DNA of 64,000 nucleotides from Companilactobacillus bobalius (GTDB lineage: Bacteria; Bacillota; Bacilli; Lactobacillales; Lactobacillaceae), in contig NZ_LNUA01000033.1 in the NCBI RefSeq assembly GCF_009764355.1, positions 1 through 64,000 of the forward strand, in the 5' to 3' direction. Of this stretch, positions 34,322-42,836 are shown piece by piece. Position numbers and translations under genes: made by a program. The first letter of the stretch is position 1. Every line of letters begins with the position of its first letter. The notes beneath the pieces were generated by a model that was not told the DNA's origin, made no database searches, and was given only the letters and a program-made list of their open reading frames with translations.

Positions 34322-34338
34322 AACCGCTTAACTTTTTT
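34301..34338 (+). terminator. Terminator overlapping the ROK gene end
   Basis: AAAAAGTTAAGTGG pairs with CCGCTTAACTTTTT (one G-U pair), followed by more T. The left arm lies in the last codons. Confidence 0.85.
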
Positions 34339-34387
34339 GGTACAATATCCCTATCTTAATTAACTAAGTTTAAAAAGGGGCAAGCAC

Positions 34388-35197
34388 ATGAGTATAAAAT
34401 TAATTGCTTTAGATGTTGATGATACATTACTAACTTCCAACCAAAAGATTGCTGAATCTACCAAGTTGGCTTTAAAAGAAGCTTTATCTAAAGGTATCAA
34501 AGTTGTTCTTTGTTCTGGTCGACCATTAGCTGGTGTTAGCCATTACCTAGATGAATTGGGCGTGCAAGGCGACAATCAATACGTTATTACTTATAACGGT
34601 GCACTCGTAGAAACAGCTGCTGGCAAGGTTCTCTCTCGTAAGACAATCGATAATAAAGATTACCGCAGAATCGTTAAATTTGTTGAAGCACACAAAATGC
34701 AATATTATGTGCTTGATGACAATAGTAATGTCTATACTTCTAATCACGATATTAACCGTTTTGCCGTTATTCAAGCTTGGGAAAACAGTGCTGGTATCTT
34801 TGTTCGTGAACCGAATGAATTAGCCTCCGATTTCGAAATTGCTAAGGCTGCCATCGTTGGTGAAAAAGAAACTTTAGATCAATATGAACAAGCGGTAAAA
34901 GATGAATTTTCTGATGAATACTATGTTGTACGTGCCGGTGCTAACTTCATCGAAATCATGCATCCCGAGGTTAACAAAGGTGAAGGTTTAACTACTTTGG
35001 CTGAAATTTTAGGTTTAAATAGCGATGAAATAATGGCTTTTGGTGATGAAAAGAACGACTTACCAATGTTTGATTTCGTTGGTTCTGCCGTGGCAATGGG
35101 CAATGGTTCAGATATTGCTAAGGAACACGCTAGATATGTGACTGATACTAACGACAACGACGGTATCGCCAAAGCACTAAAGAAGTATGTCCTTTAA
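34388..35197 (+). CDS. Cof-type HAD phosphatase (YidA-like)
   Basis: A 269-aa HAD-IIB sugar-phosphate phosphatase. Motif I is DVDDTLL, motif II lies in VLCSGRP, and motifs III/IV in NKGEGLTTLAEILG and AFGDEKNDLPMFD. First gene of a tight operon: its stop overlaps the ATG of the AraC gene by one base. Likely dephosphorylates a sugar phosphate; the exact substrate is not readable. Confidence 0.92.
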   Translation: MSIKLIALDVDDTLLTSNQKIAESTKLALKEALSKGIKVVLCSGRPLAGVSHYLDELGVQGDNQYVITYNGALVETAAGKVLSRKTIDNKDYRRIVKFVEAHKMQYYVLDDNSNVYTSNHDINRFAVIQAWENSAGIFVREPNELASDFEIAKAAIVGEKETLDQYEQAVKDEFSDEYYVVRAGANFIEIMHPEVNKGEGLTTLAEILGLNSDEIMAFGDEKNDLPMFDFVGSAVAMGNGSDIAKEHARYVTDTNDNDGIAKALKKYVL

Positions 35198-36051
35198 TGA
35201 AAATTACGCACGAAATAGTTCAACCAACACCAAAAGTACCTTTTAAATATTATTTTCATGATGAAAATTCACCTAAACGTGTTACCCCACATTGGCACCG
35301 TAATATTGAATTAGGTTTCATGGTTTCTAAGAACACCATACTAGTCAAAGATGATAATCAAGAAGACGAATATCATCAAGGTGACATTTGGGTCATCAAT
35401 TCACGAGATATTCACGAGACTACTTTTGTTAATAGAAAATCAGTCTTCGTCTTCTGCCTTTTGATTGACTATGACTTCCTCAAAAAAATCTATCCTGATA
35501 TCGACCAAATTCATTTTGACCTGAAAGGTAAACCGGCTTGTCTAAAACAATTAATTAACTACCAAGAATTGGAAAGGCAACTGCGAATGATGATTCAACT
35601 TTTGCAGGAGCCTCGGGATGGCACTTTCAATCTCAATCTGACTGGACGGATCTATATTTTGATGGCTAATTTAATCAATAATTTTTCCCACAAAGTCACT
35701 TCCAACATTTCGGTCAACGAAAGTTTGATCGACCAGGCTTTAGGAATAATCAATAGTAATTACACTGAAGATTTGAATGGGACGGTTTTGGCTCATGAAT
35801 TAAATACCTCAGTCACAACTTTGAATCAACAATTTCACCAGACCGTTCAAATGTCGATCAATAAATATATCACGACTGTACGTCTGCTAGCGACTCAAAA
35901 GAAATTACTCAACACTAACCAAAACATCGACTATATTGCCATTGATAGTGGCTTTAACAGCACCAAATCATTTATCAGAAACTTTAAGAATTGGAAGCAC
36001 ACGACTCCCTATCAATACCGTAAAAATTTTGCTGAACTGGAAAGGATTTAA
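35197..36051 (+). CDS. AraC-family regulator with cupin domain
   Basis: A 284-aa regulator. The N-terminal cupin (residues about 8-95; RVTPHWHRNIELGF and GDIWVINSRDIHE) senses a small ligand; the C-terminal double helix-turn-helix (about 185-280) ends IDYIAIDSGFNSTKSFIRNFKNW and TTPYQYRKNF. It overlaps the HAD gene before it by one base and ends 2 bases before the next, an unusual place for a regulator, so its ligand is probably tied to the flanking phosphatases. Confidence 0.9.
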   Translation: MKITHEIVQPTPKVPFKYYFHDENSPKRVTPHWHRNIELGFMVSKNTILVKDDNQEDEYHQGDIWVINSRDIHETTFVNRKSVFVFCLLIDYDFLKKIYPDIDQIHFDLKGKPACLKQLINYQELERQLRMMIQLLQEPRDGTFNLNLTGRIYILMANLINNFSHKVTSNISVNESLIDQALGIINSNYTEDLNGTVLAHELNTSVTTLNQQFHQTVQMSINKYITTVRLLATQKKLLNTNQNIDYIAIDSGFNSTKSFIRNFKNWKHTTPYQYRKNFAELERI

Positions 36052-36053
36052 CT

Positions 36054-36848
36054 ATGACAATTAAATTAGTTGCTACTGACATGGATGCTACCTTCTTAGA
36101 TGACAGTAAACATTTTGACACTAAGAGATTCGACAAGATTTATCAATACATGACTGATCACAATATCTATTTTGTTTCTGCTAGTGGTAATCAATATTAT
36201 CAATTGAAGAATTTTTTTAAAGATTATCCTGAAACACTTTTTGTCGCAGAAAACGGTGCTTTAGTCGGTAATCATCAAGAGATTTTTAAAACTTGGCATT
36301 TTCCAGCTGCCGTAACTAAGAAAGTTATTCAAGTTTTGGAGAACACTGATCATATTCAATATATTGCCTGTGGTCGCAAATCGGCCTATATTCTCAACAG
36401 TGCAACTGAGGAATTTTACAATATTAGTAAATTCTACTTTCCACGTATTACAAGTGTCGACAGTTTTGAAGATATTGACGACGAAATCCTCAAGTTCTCA
36501 GTCAACTGCCCACTCACTGAAACTGAAGCTTATATGGAACATTTAGCTAACGGTATTGGCAAAGATGTTTCCGTTGTTTCCAGTGGTCACGGCGATATCG
36601 ATATCATCCAGGCACAAGCTAATAAAGCTACAGGTTTAGAATATTTATCACAAAAATTAAATATCAAACCAGAAGAAATGTGTGCTTTCGGGGATGGTGG
36701 CAACGATCTTGAAATGTTACGTTATGTCGGTCATGGTGTTGCTATGGAAAATGCTAGTGATATTGTCTTAGAAACAGCTCCATATCAAACAACTAATAAT
36801 AATCAACAAGGTGTTCTCGAACATCTCGAATCTGTCTTTGAATTGTAA
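36054..36848 (+). CDS. Cof-type HAD phosphatase, second
   Basis: A 264-aa HAD-IIB phosphatase with motif I DMDATFLDD (Ala where Gly is usual), motif II VSASGNQ and the C-terminal NKATGLEYLSQKLN and AFGDGGNDLEMLRYVG motifs. Third gene of the HAD-AraC-HAD operon, starting 2 bases after the AraC stop. Similar in type but clearly different in sequence from the first HAD protein. Confidence 0.9.
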   Translation: MTIKLVATDMDATFLDDSKHFDTKRFDKIYQYMTDHNIYFVSASGNQYYQLKNFFKDYPETLFVAENGALVGNHQEIFKTWHFPAAVTKKVIQVLENTDHIQYIACGRKSAYILNSATEEFYNISKFYFPRITSVDSFEDIDDEILKFSVNCPLTETEAYMEHLANGIGKDVSVVSSGHGDIDIIQAQANKATGLEYLSQKLNIKPEEMCAFGDGGNDLEMLRYVGHGVAMENASDIVLETAPYQTTNNNQQGVLEHLESVFEL

Positions 36849-36894
36849 AATCGATTTTTCTTCACATTTAATTAGAACAAACATCGATTTTTTT
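36847..36894 (+). terminator. Terminator of the HAD-AraC-HAD operon
   Basis: AAAATCGAT pairs with ATCGATTTT over a long loop, then a T-run. Confidence 0.55.
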
Positions 36895-37026
36895 CAATAA
36901 TTAATTCATATCTCGGCGGTAAAGTATAAGCATAATCAAATAAGAAAATATTTGGTTATCCTTCCCCTATAGATAATGTATAATCCTTAACAACTAAAAA
37001 ACTGTTTCTTACGGATTCAGTTCAAA

Positions 37027-37068
37027 CAAAAAGCTCAAAATCGCTTGCTGACGGTTTTGAGCTTTTTG
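37027..37068. terminator. Strong terminator, mainly for the acetyltransferase
   Basis: AAAAAGCTCAAAATCG pairs perfectly with CGGTTTTGAGCTTTTT apart from a G-U pair, on either strand. It lies just after the minus-strand sugar acetyltransferase. Confidence 0.85.
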
Positions 37069-37074
37069 CTTGGT

Positions 37075-37683
37075 TTAATTTTCAAAGTAACGTTGTTTCT
37101 CTAATTCCCAATACTTTTTATCCTCGTCATTGATTTTTCTTAATACTTTGCAAGGATTACCAACTGCTACCACATTATCAGGAATATCCTTAGTTACTAT
37201 TGAGCCTGAACCGATAACGACATTATTACCGATTTTAACGTTTGGATTAATCACCACATTACCACCAATCCAAACGTTATTACCAATCTCAATTGGTTTA
37301 CCATATTCGTACCCTTCTGTTCGAATCACAGGATCAATTGGATGACCAGCTGTATAAACTCCAACACGAGGACCAAACATGACATTGTCACCAATCTTTA
37401 CTGGTGCAATATCTAAAAGGATTAGGTCGTAATTAGCATAGAAATTCTTTCCAATAGTCGTATTGCAACCATAGTCTGTATAGAACGGTGGTGTTATATA
37501 AGGCTTTTCGCCAACTTCTTTGAATAAATCTTGTAAAATTTCGGTTCTACGTGGAACCTGTTCTTCATCAGATTGGTTGAATTCCTTTAATAGTTTCTTA
37601 GCTTTTAAAAAATCCTTTTTAAGTTCTGGATCATGTGCAATATATAAGTCGCCAGCTAACATTTTTTCTTTTTGTGATCTCAT
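37075..37683 (-). CDS. Sugar O-acetyltransferase, Maa/LacA type
   Basis: A 202-aa left-handed beta-helix acetyltransferase. The N-terminal helical part MLAGDLYIAHDPELKKDF is typical of maltose/galactoside acetyltransferases; the hexapeptide repeats run from about residue 70 to 185 (IGNNVWIGGNVVINPNVKIGNN region), with the catalytic His in TAGHPIDP. GAGG lies 9 nt before the ATG at 37683 and 3 nt before another at 37689. Acetyl-CoA is the donor; the acceptor sugar is unknown. Confidence 0.92.
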   Translation of the reverse strand: MRSQKEKMLAGDLYIAHDPELKKDFLKAKKLLKEFNQSDEEQVPRRTEILQDLFKEVGEKPYITPPFYTDYGCNTTIGKNFYANYDLILLDIAPVKIGDNVMFGPRVGVYTAGHPIDPVIRTEGYEYGKPIEIGNNVWIGGNVVINPNVKIGNNVVIGSGSIVTKDIPDNVVAVGNPCKVLRKINDEDKKYWELEKQRYFEN

Positions 37684-37737
37684 CGTCATATTCCTCTATC
37701 CTTAAAAATTCATACATCAAGAATAACAATTTTTTGT

Positions 37738-37771
37738 CAAAAAAATACCCATTTACAAAAGCAAATAGGTA
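37738..37771 (-). terminator. Terminator of the adenosyltransferase gene
   Basis: Minus-strand ACCTATTTGC and TAAATGGGT form a G-U containing stem, followed by a seven-T run. Confidence 0.65.
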
Positions 37772-37782
37772 CAATTCTTATG

Positions 37783-38352
37783 CTATCTAAAAACAGGTTT
37801 ACTATTACGATATTGAATATCGTCTACTCCATCCAAAACGTTGCTATATCTAGCTGCGGCAAAGAAGTAGTCAGACAAACGGTTAACAAATTTAAGCACA
37901 TAATCATTGATTGGTTCCTCTTGCATCAAGGCAACAATCTCTCGTTCGGCTCTTCTAGTTACAGTTCTTGATAAGTGTAAATTAGAGGCTGTTTTCGAAC
38001 CACCAGGTAAGATAAATTTTTGAATGGCAGGAACTTTAGCAGAATAATCATCAATTTTCTTTTCTAACCAGTCAACCGCTTTGTTATCCTCTGTAAAAAT
38101 AAATTCATGCTTTTTATCAGTAGCTGAAATTGCCAAATCAGTTCCACAGTCGAACAACAATTGTTGGATTTCCTGTAATTCATCTTTTAAAACTAAATTT
38201 TTCTCAGACAAATTAGCAATCACTACACCAACTAAGGAATTCAATTCGTCAATTGTTCCGTACGATTCAATTCTTTGGGCTGATTTATATAAAACATCAT
38301 TACCAATAATTCTAGTTTTACCTTTATCTCCAGTACGTGTATAAATTTTCAT
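37783..38352 (-). CDS. pduO: Cob(I)alamin adenosyltransferase, PduO type
   Basis: A 189-aa ATP:cob(I)alamin adenosyltransferase, which makes coenzyme B12. The N-terminal ATP-binding motif MKIYTRTGDKGKTRIIG, the central ELNSLVG and the C-terminal RTVTRRAEREIVAL and YVLKFVNRLSDYFFAAARY are all present, as in PduO/MMAB enzymes. The ATG at 38352 has GAGG upstream; the longer frame adds 13 unrelated residues. No B12-dependent enzyme is encoded in the window, but an ECF transporter and a DUF4430 protein lie 1.2-5 kb away. Confidence 0.92.
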   Translation of the reverse strand: MKIYTRTGDKGKTRIIGNDVLYKSAQRIESYGTIDELNSLVGVVIANLSEKNLVLKDELQEIQQLLFDCGTDLAISATDKKHEFIFTEDNKAVDWLEKKIDDYSAKVPAIQKFILPGGSKTASNLHLSRTVTRRAEREIVALMQEEPINDYVLKFVNRLSDYFFAAARYSNVLDGVDDIQYRNSKPVFR

Positions 38353-38427
38353 ATTTGATAGTCCTCGCTTAATAATTATTCTTCTTAACAACTATACCAA
38401 GAAATAATGTTTAAAAGATGACTATTC

Positions 38428-38457
38428 TTAGCATTCTCAACTTTATCTAGATATAAT
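38428..38457 (+). promoter_or_regulatory. Likely promoter of the aquaglyceroporin gene
   Basis: TTAGCA at 38428-38433 and TATAAT at 38452-38457 with an 18-bp spacer, 44 bp before the ATG. Confidence 0.5.
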
Positions 38458-38500
38458 CAATTTATGCAACCGATATCAATATGGATGGGAGGTAAGTTTT

Positions 38501-39220
38501 ATGCATGACAGTTTAACATTACAATTACTCGGGGAATTCATTGGAACACTAGTATTAGTTCTACTAGGTGATGGCGTTGTTGCCGCAGTTAGTTTGAAAA
38601 AATCTAAAGCTGAGGGTTCCGGTTGGATTGCCATTTCTCTTGGTTGGGGATTAGCCGTAACCTTAGGTATTTATTGCTCAGCCTTTCTAAGTCCAGCACA
38701 TTTGAATCCCGCTGTAACTTTAGGAATGGCTATCGCAGGCGTCTTCAATTGGAGTTACGTAGTTCCTTACATGATTGCCCAAATCTTAGGAGCAATCGTT
38801 GGAGCCGTGATCGTCTGGATCAATTATTACCCACATTGGCAAGAAACTAAAGATTCTAAAGCTATTTTAGGCGTTTTCGCCACAGGTCCAGCTATCAGAA
38901 ACTATCCAATGAACTTCATCAGTGAATTTATTGGGACATTTGTCTTAGTCTTTGCCCTATTAGCCTTTACTAGAGGTAAATTCACTCAAGGATTAAATCC
39001 AATCGTTGTAGGACTTTTAATCACTGCTGTTGGATTCTCACTTGGTGGAACTACTGGTTATGCTATTAACCCGGCCAGAGACTTAGGACCAAGAATAGCA
39101 CATCAAATTCTACCAATCGCTAACAAAGGTGACTCTGATTGGAGCTACAGTTGGGTACCAATTCTCGGACCACTAGCTGGTGGAGCTATCGGTGCTTTAG
39201 CATATCTATTGATTCCTTAG
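38501..39220 (+). CDS. glpF: Glycerol facilitator / aquaglyceroporin
   Basis: A 239-aa MIP-family channel with six helices and two half-helices carrying the NPA boxes (HLNPAVTLG at residues 68-76 and INPARDLGPR near residue 186). The D after the second NPAR and the wide spacing are typical of glycerol-conducting members. GGGAGG precedes the ATG. Monocistronic with a strong terminator. In lactobacilli such channels pass glycerol, water, dihydroxyacetone or lactic acid, so substrate is not certain. Confidence 0.92.
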   Translation: MHDSLTLQLLGEFIGTLVLVLLGDGVVAAVSLKKSKAEGSGWIAISLGWGLAVTLGIYCSAFLSPAHLNPAVTLGMAIAGVFNWSYVVPYMIAQILGAIVGAVIVWINYYPHWQETKDSKAILGVFATGPAIRNYPMNFISEFIGTFVLVFALLAFTRGKFTQGLNPIVVGLLITAVGFSLGGTTGYAINPARDLGPRIAHQILPIANKGDSDWSYSWVPILGPLAGGAIGALAYLLIP

Positions 39221-39261
39221 TTCTGGTATTTTTAACATTACAAATATAGAAATTTTAAATC

Positions 39262-39326
39262 AAAAAAACAGCCTCCATTAAGTATTCAAGACTTTGCTTG
39301 AATACTTTAATAGAGGCTGTTTTTAT
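39262..39326 (+). terminator. Long terminator of the aquaglyceroporin gene
   Basis: A stem of about 26 bp (AAAACAGCCTC...AGTATTCAAG with its complement) and a T-run. Confidence 0.92.
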
Positions 39327-39394
39327 TTTACTAGAACAAATCACCTTACAAAATTACGTATTTACCTCAAGTAAAATAATCAAAATACCATTTA

Positions 39395-39561
39395 GTCTGG
39401 AGTAAGAATTGGAAATGTGTTCAGCTATGACATTATTGTTAGCGGCTTTGCCGCTTACAATAAGGCTGATCTTAGAGATCCATAATTTTGCCAAAGGTAA
39501 AATTATTAGCTTCAAGTCACGCCCATAGTGTTCCAACGCATTTCCAATTCTTGCGGAAGAC
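39395..39561 (+). repeat. Structured intergenic element E4
   Basis: A 167-bp E-family member in the E2 orientation, filling the gap between glpF and the ECF genes. Outer arms GTAAGAATTGGAAATGTGTT and AACGCATTTCCAATTCTTGC pair with sequences unlike those of the other copies. Inner hairpins are TTATTGTTAGCGGC/GCCGCTTACAATAA and ATAATTTTGCC/GGTAAAATTAT. Conserved unpaired parts include GAGATCCAT, TTAGCTTCAAGTC and GTTCCAACG. Confidence 0.8.
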
Positions 39562-39592
39562 GGAAATTTAAGTATATTCGTACCTTTAATTA

Positions 39593-40270
39593 TTAGTTAT
39601 TATTCTTAAATAAATCATACTTTTGTTGGTAATTACCAAACAGCTTAATCCAACGCTTACCGACTAATAATAGTAGAACGGCAGTAAAGATAGCATGAAC
39701 AACATCGAAATAAAAACTTGCTGCCAGAGAAGCCAAAATGCTCTGCCAACTAATTGGGTTCACAAAACCAATAATATAGTAAATATCCATAATCCAGCCC
39801 ATAATAAAGCCTGATAAAAAGCCCCAGAGGACTAACTTCCAAGTAGAAATATCTTTTTTCAACATCAATCCTGATATCAAACCAATCAAACCTAAGGCAA
39901 ACATTTGCCATGGAGTCCATGCGCCTTGGCCGAAATACATATTCGATGTTAAAGCGATGATTGTTCCCATCAAAAAGCCCGTTTCTGGTCCACTGACAAT
40001 AGCTCCCAAAATTAAAATAAATAGTTCTGGTTTAACTGCTGGGATAGCCGCAAAGATAATTCTTCCCACTACCGCTAAAGCACAGATAATTGCTATAAAA
40101 ACAATTTCCCGTGAAGTATGAGGTGACTTCTCAAACTTCCAGAAGTAAATACCCAAAGTTAAGATTAAAAATCCAAAAGAAAAGAGTAAATAGTTTTTAC
40201 TCGAAAATACAGCCATTAAGGCTAATACTAAAATTGCTAAACCTAGCAATGAAATTGATTTACGATTCAC
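39593..40270 (-). CDS. ECF transporter S component
   Basis: A 225-aa membrane protein with six or seven helices, the substrate-binding subunit of an energy-coupling-factor vitamin importer. The MYFGQGAWTPWQMFALGLIG segment and the alanine-rich helix with PAVKPELFILILGAIV are typical of S components. It is the last gene of a T-ATPase-S operon and overlaps the ATPase gene by 11 bp. Substrate is not readable; a corrinoid is inferred from the nearby DUF4430 protein and PduO. No riboswitch is visible. Confidence 0.85.
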   Translation of the reverse strand: MNRKSISLLGLAILVLALMAVFSSKNYLLFSFGFLILTLGIYFWKFEKSPHTSREIVFIAIICALAVVGRIIFAAIPAVKPELFILILGAIVSGPETGFLMGTIIALTSNMYFGQGAWTPWQMFALGLIGLISGLMLKKDISTWKLVLWGFLSGFIMGWIMDIYYIIGFVNPISWQSILASLAASFYFDVVHAIFTAVLLLLVGKRWIKLFGNYQQKYDLFKNNN

Positions 40271-41864
40271 TTCGTTTAATATCCTCCCACGATAAGGCTA
40301 ATGGAAAAGTTTCCCTTAATGCCTTGTTAATTTCTGTTGTATAGAAAAACTTATCCTTGAAAAAGACCGTTGGCGTTGTGAATTGACTGATCTTACCATC
40401 AAACATCATCGCTATTTGATCGAAGAATCTTGCCGCAAATAATAAATCATGACTATTCACGAATACTGTCCCGCCAGTCTTTTGAAACTGATTCAACATT
40501 TGACCCAATTCTAATTTCTTATTAGGATCTAATCCTTTAGTGGGTTCGTCCAAGAACAATATTTGAGGGTTCTTGATGAAACCTAGAGCCAAAGCTAAGA
40601 ATTCTTGCTGACCACCGCTCAAGTCATAAGGACTCGTCTTCTCCAAACCTTTTAGAGAAAACTTTTCTAACACTGCTTCAAAAGTAGTGTCACGCCTACT
40701 CAATTGTAGTTGATATTTGATTTCCTCAGCTACCGTATCCTCCATAAACAGGATAGCCGGATTCTGTGGTAAGACGAAAACTTTCTGATAGAAATCATTT
40801 TGAACCTTATGACCAGCAAACAAAATCTTGCCCGATTGAGGCTTCAATTGTTGCGTCATCGTCTTTAACAGCGTCGTCTTCCCCATCCCATTAGGCCCAA
40901 TGACACAATAGGATTGACCTCTTTTCAGCTCAAAACTAACATTGTTGATAATCTGTGGACCATTGAAGTCAAAGCGAAAATTCAAACGTTTGATCTCCAA
41001 AATATTTTCAGCGGTAGTGTCGACCAAAATTTTGCGAGGAACACTCTTTAATGATGTCCTGTGCTGATTTATTAGGAGCCCAACCTCTTTATTGCTCAAA
41101 GGCAGTTGTTGGTCTGTAGGAAGATTCAGCTCCAAAATCAAACGATCAACTTGAGTCAAATAATTTTTGAGATGAGGATTTTGATAGATATCACGCAACC
41201 CTTTATCCACCGGTGCATCCTCAATCAAGCTGCCCTCTTCCATGACTAGTAATCTGTTGGCATAGCGAATTGCACGATCAATCTCATGCTCAACCAGTAA
41301 TACCGTGACATTCAACTCTTCATTAATTTTATGTACCACCTGTAATAGCTTTTCAGCTGCAATGGGGTCTAATTGTGAAGTCGGCTCATCCAATAACAAG
41401 ACCTTCGGCTTCAAAATTAAGGCACTAGCCAAGTTGACTAATTGCTTTTGACCACCAGAGAGACGTTTTTCATTGATATCCAACAAATCAATAATTCCTA
41501 AATAACTGGCAATTTCCGTAATTCGTAACTGAATCTCATTTTGACTGCAGCCTTGATTATCTAAGACAAACTTCAATTCATCCCGCGGGGTTTCCATGAC
41601 CATCTGATTGTCAACAAATTGTGAAACATAGGCAAAATTATTATTGTTCAATGACAAGTCAGTCACCAATTCACCTGATAGAACTTTTCCCACCGCTAAA
41701 TCAGCTAACATTTGTTTCAATAAAGTACTTTTGCCACTACCAGTTTCACCAATTAATACGACAAAATCCCCCGTTTGAACGGAGAAATCAATATTTTTTA
41801 ACGATACTTTTTGACTGTTGTTGTATTTGAAGCTGTAATCTTTGAAATGTAAAATTTCCACCAT
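40260..41864 (-). CDS. Fused double ATPase of an ECF transporter
   Basis: A 534-aa protein with two ABC ATPase domains in one chain (residues about 1-240 and 290-525). Walker A: GETGSGKSTLLKQ and GPNGMGKTTLLKT. Signatures: LSGGQKQLVNLA and LSGGQQEFLALALG. Walker B: KVLLLDEPTSQLD and QILFLDEPTKGLD. Fusion of EcfA and EcfA' in one gene, as in YkoD, suggests a dedicated rather than shared ECF module. It overlaps the T gene by 67 bp and the S gene by 11 bp, so the three are tightly coupled. Confidence 0.93.
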   Translation of the reverse strand: MVEILHFKDYSFKYNNSQKVSLKNIDFSVQTGDFVVLIGETGSGKSTLLKQMLADLAVGKVLSGELVTDLSLNNNNFAYVSQFVDNQMVMETPRDELKFVLDNQGCSQNEIQLRITEIASYLGIIDLLDINEKRLSGGQKQLVNLASALILKPKVLLLDEPTSQLDPIAAEKLLQVVHKINEELNVTVLLVEHEIDRAIRYANRLLVMEEGSLIEDAPVDKGLRDIYQNPHLKNYLTQVDRLILELNLPTDQQLPLSNKEVGLLINQHRTSLKSVPRKILVDTTAENILEIKRLNFRFDFNGPQIINNVSFELKRGQSYCVIGPNGMGKTTLLKTMTQQLKPQSGKILFAGHKVQNDFYQKVFVLPQNPAILFMEDTVAEEIKYQLQLSRRDTTFEAVLEKFSLKGLEKTSPYDLSGGQQEFLALALGFIKNPQILFLDEPTKGLDPNKKLELGQMLNQFQKTGGTVFVNSHDLLFAARFFDQIAMMFDGKISQFTTPTVFFKDKFFYTTEINKALRETFPLALSWEDIKRSES

Positions 41865-42721
41865 AAGTAATTTACCCCTCCAAATATAACTGGTAATAAA
41901 ATTAAAATCATGTTGATCAAAAGTAAAATAAGTTCTGAATTAGTAAAAATCAGTTGAACATCGATTGAGCCCAAATTAATGACTCCAACTTTACCAATAA
42001 CCATCACAATATCAACAACCAAACCCGACACCATCAAAATTGATAACAGAAAATCGGCACCTCTGTATTCCAGCTTACCAATACTTTTTTGATGATTATT
42101 GAAACCACGCAAAATTAATGTATCTGAGACGTTCATAAAACTAGCGACAGCTTTATTCAAAATAATCTCCATTAGATCCATCGTCGACTTTAATTTAGAT
42201 TGTTGTACCTCATTTTGAATTCGAAACTTTCTAATCGACTTCGTTTCATTATAAATTTGAATGATCCGTGGAATGAATTGAATCGTCAAAATAAAGATCA
42301 ATGCTACATTTTTCAACAAACTAGACAACAACTCAAAGACTGTTTTTACTCGAATCAGAGCATTATAAATATAAAAAGCCCACAACAAATTTACAAAAGA
42401 TATACCCAAAATGAACCCATTAAGCAGTGATTCTTGTGTGAGCTGAAACGAATAAAACTTCCAAAGTACATCTTCTCCACGTTGATTCAAAATTAGATTA
42501 AACGCAAAGGTCACAATAAAAATTACGCAAGAAAATTTAAAATATGTTTTTATTTTCTCACGGTTAACCAGAATAGCCATAAAGATTAAAGCTATTAAAT
42601 TGATAAGAGAAATAATTGGATTATTAAAGAGGAGTGCTATTAGAATAATTCCCAGCAAGTAGACAAAAATTGTCACACTATTGGTTCTTTTTTGAAAGTT
42701 TAAAATCAGCTTATTCATCAT
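41798..42721 (-). CDS. ECF transporter T component
   Basis: A 307-aa EcfT-type membrane protein with about six helices. Coupling-helix features are visible in the cytosolic part (FIPRIIQIYNETKSIRKFRIQNE) and at TLILRGFNNHQKS, which corresponds to the Ala-Arg-Gly signatures that contact the ATPases. First gene of the ECF operon, divergent from a secreted DUF4430 protein. Its 3' end overlaps the ATPase gene by 67 bp. Confidence 0.88.
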   Translation of the reverse strand: MMNKLILNFQKRTNSVTIFVYLLGIILIALLFNNPIISLINLIALIFMAILVNREKIKTYFKFSCVIFIVTFAFNLILNQRGEDVLWKFYSFQLTQESLLNGFILGISFVNLLWAFYIYNALIRVKTVFELLSSLLKNVALIFILTIQFIPRIIQIYNETKSIRKFRIQNEVQQSKLKSTMDLMEIILNKAVASFMNVSDTLILRGFNNHQKSIGKLEYRGADFLLSILMVSGLVVDIVMVIGKVGVINLGSIDVQLIFTNSELILLLINMILILLPVIFGGVNYLWWKFYISKITASNTTTVKKYR

Positions 42722-42836
42722 CGCACCCCTTTTTCAATATTCCTATTTTAACTTATTCACGAAAAAAATCTATTTGATTCATTTGGATTTTTCTTTGTTA
42801 TAATAAAAATCGTTGTACAAATCGAGGAGGAAAATA

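Noticed and set aside
42722..42836. Possible cobalamin riboswitch in the ECF/DUF4430 divergent region
   Set aside because: The gap is only 115 bp and has no B12-box; a cobalamin riboswitch would not fit.
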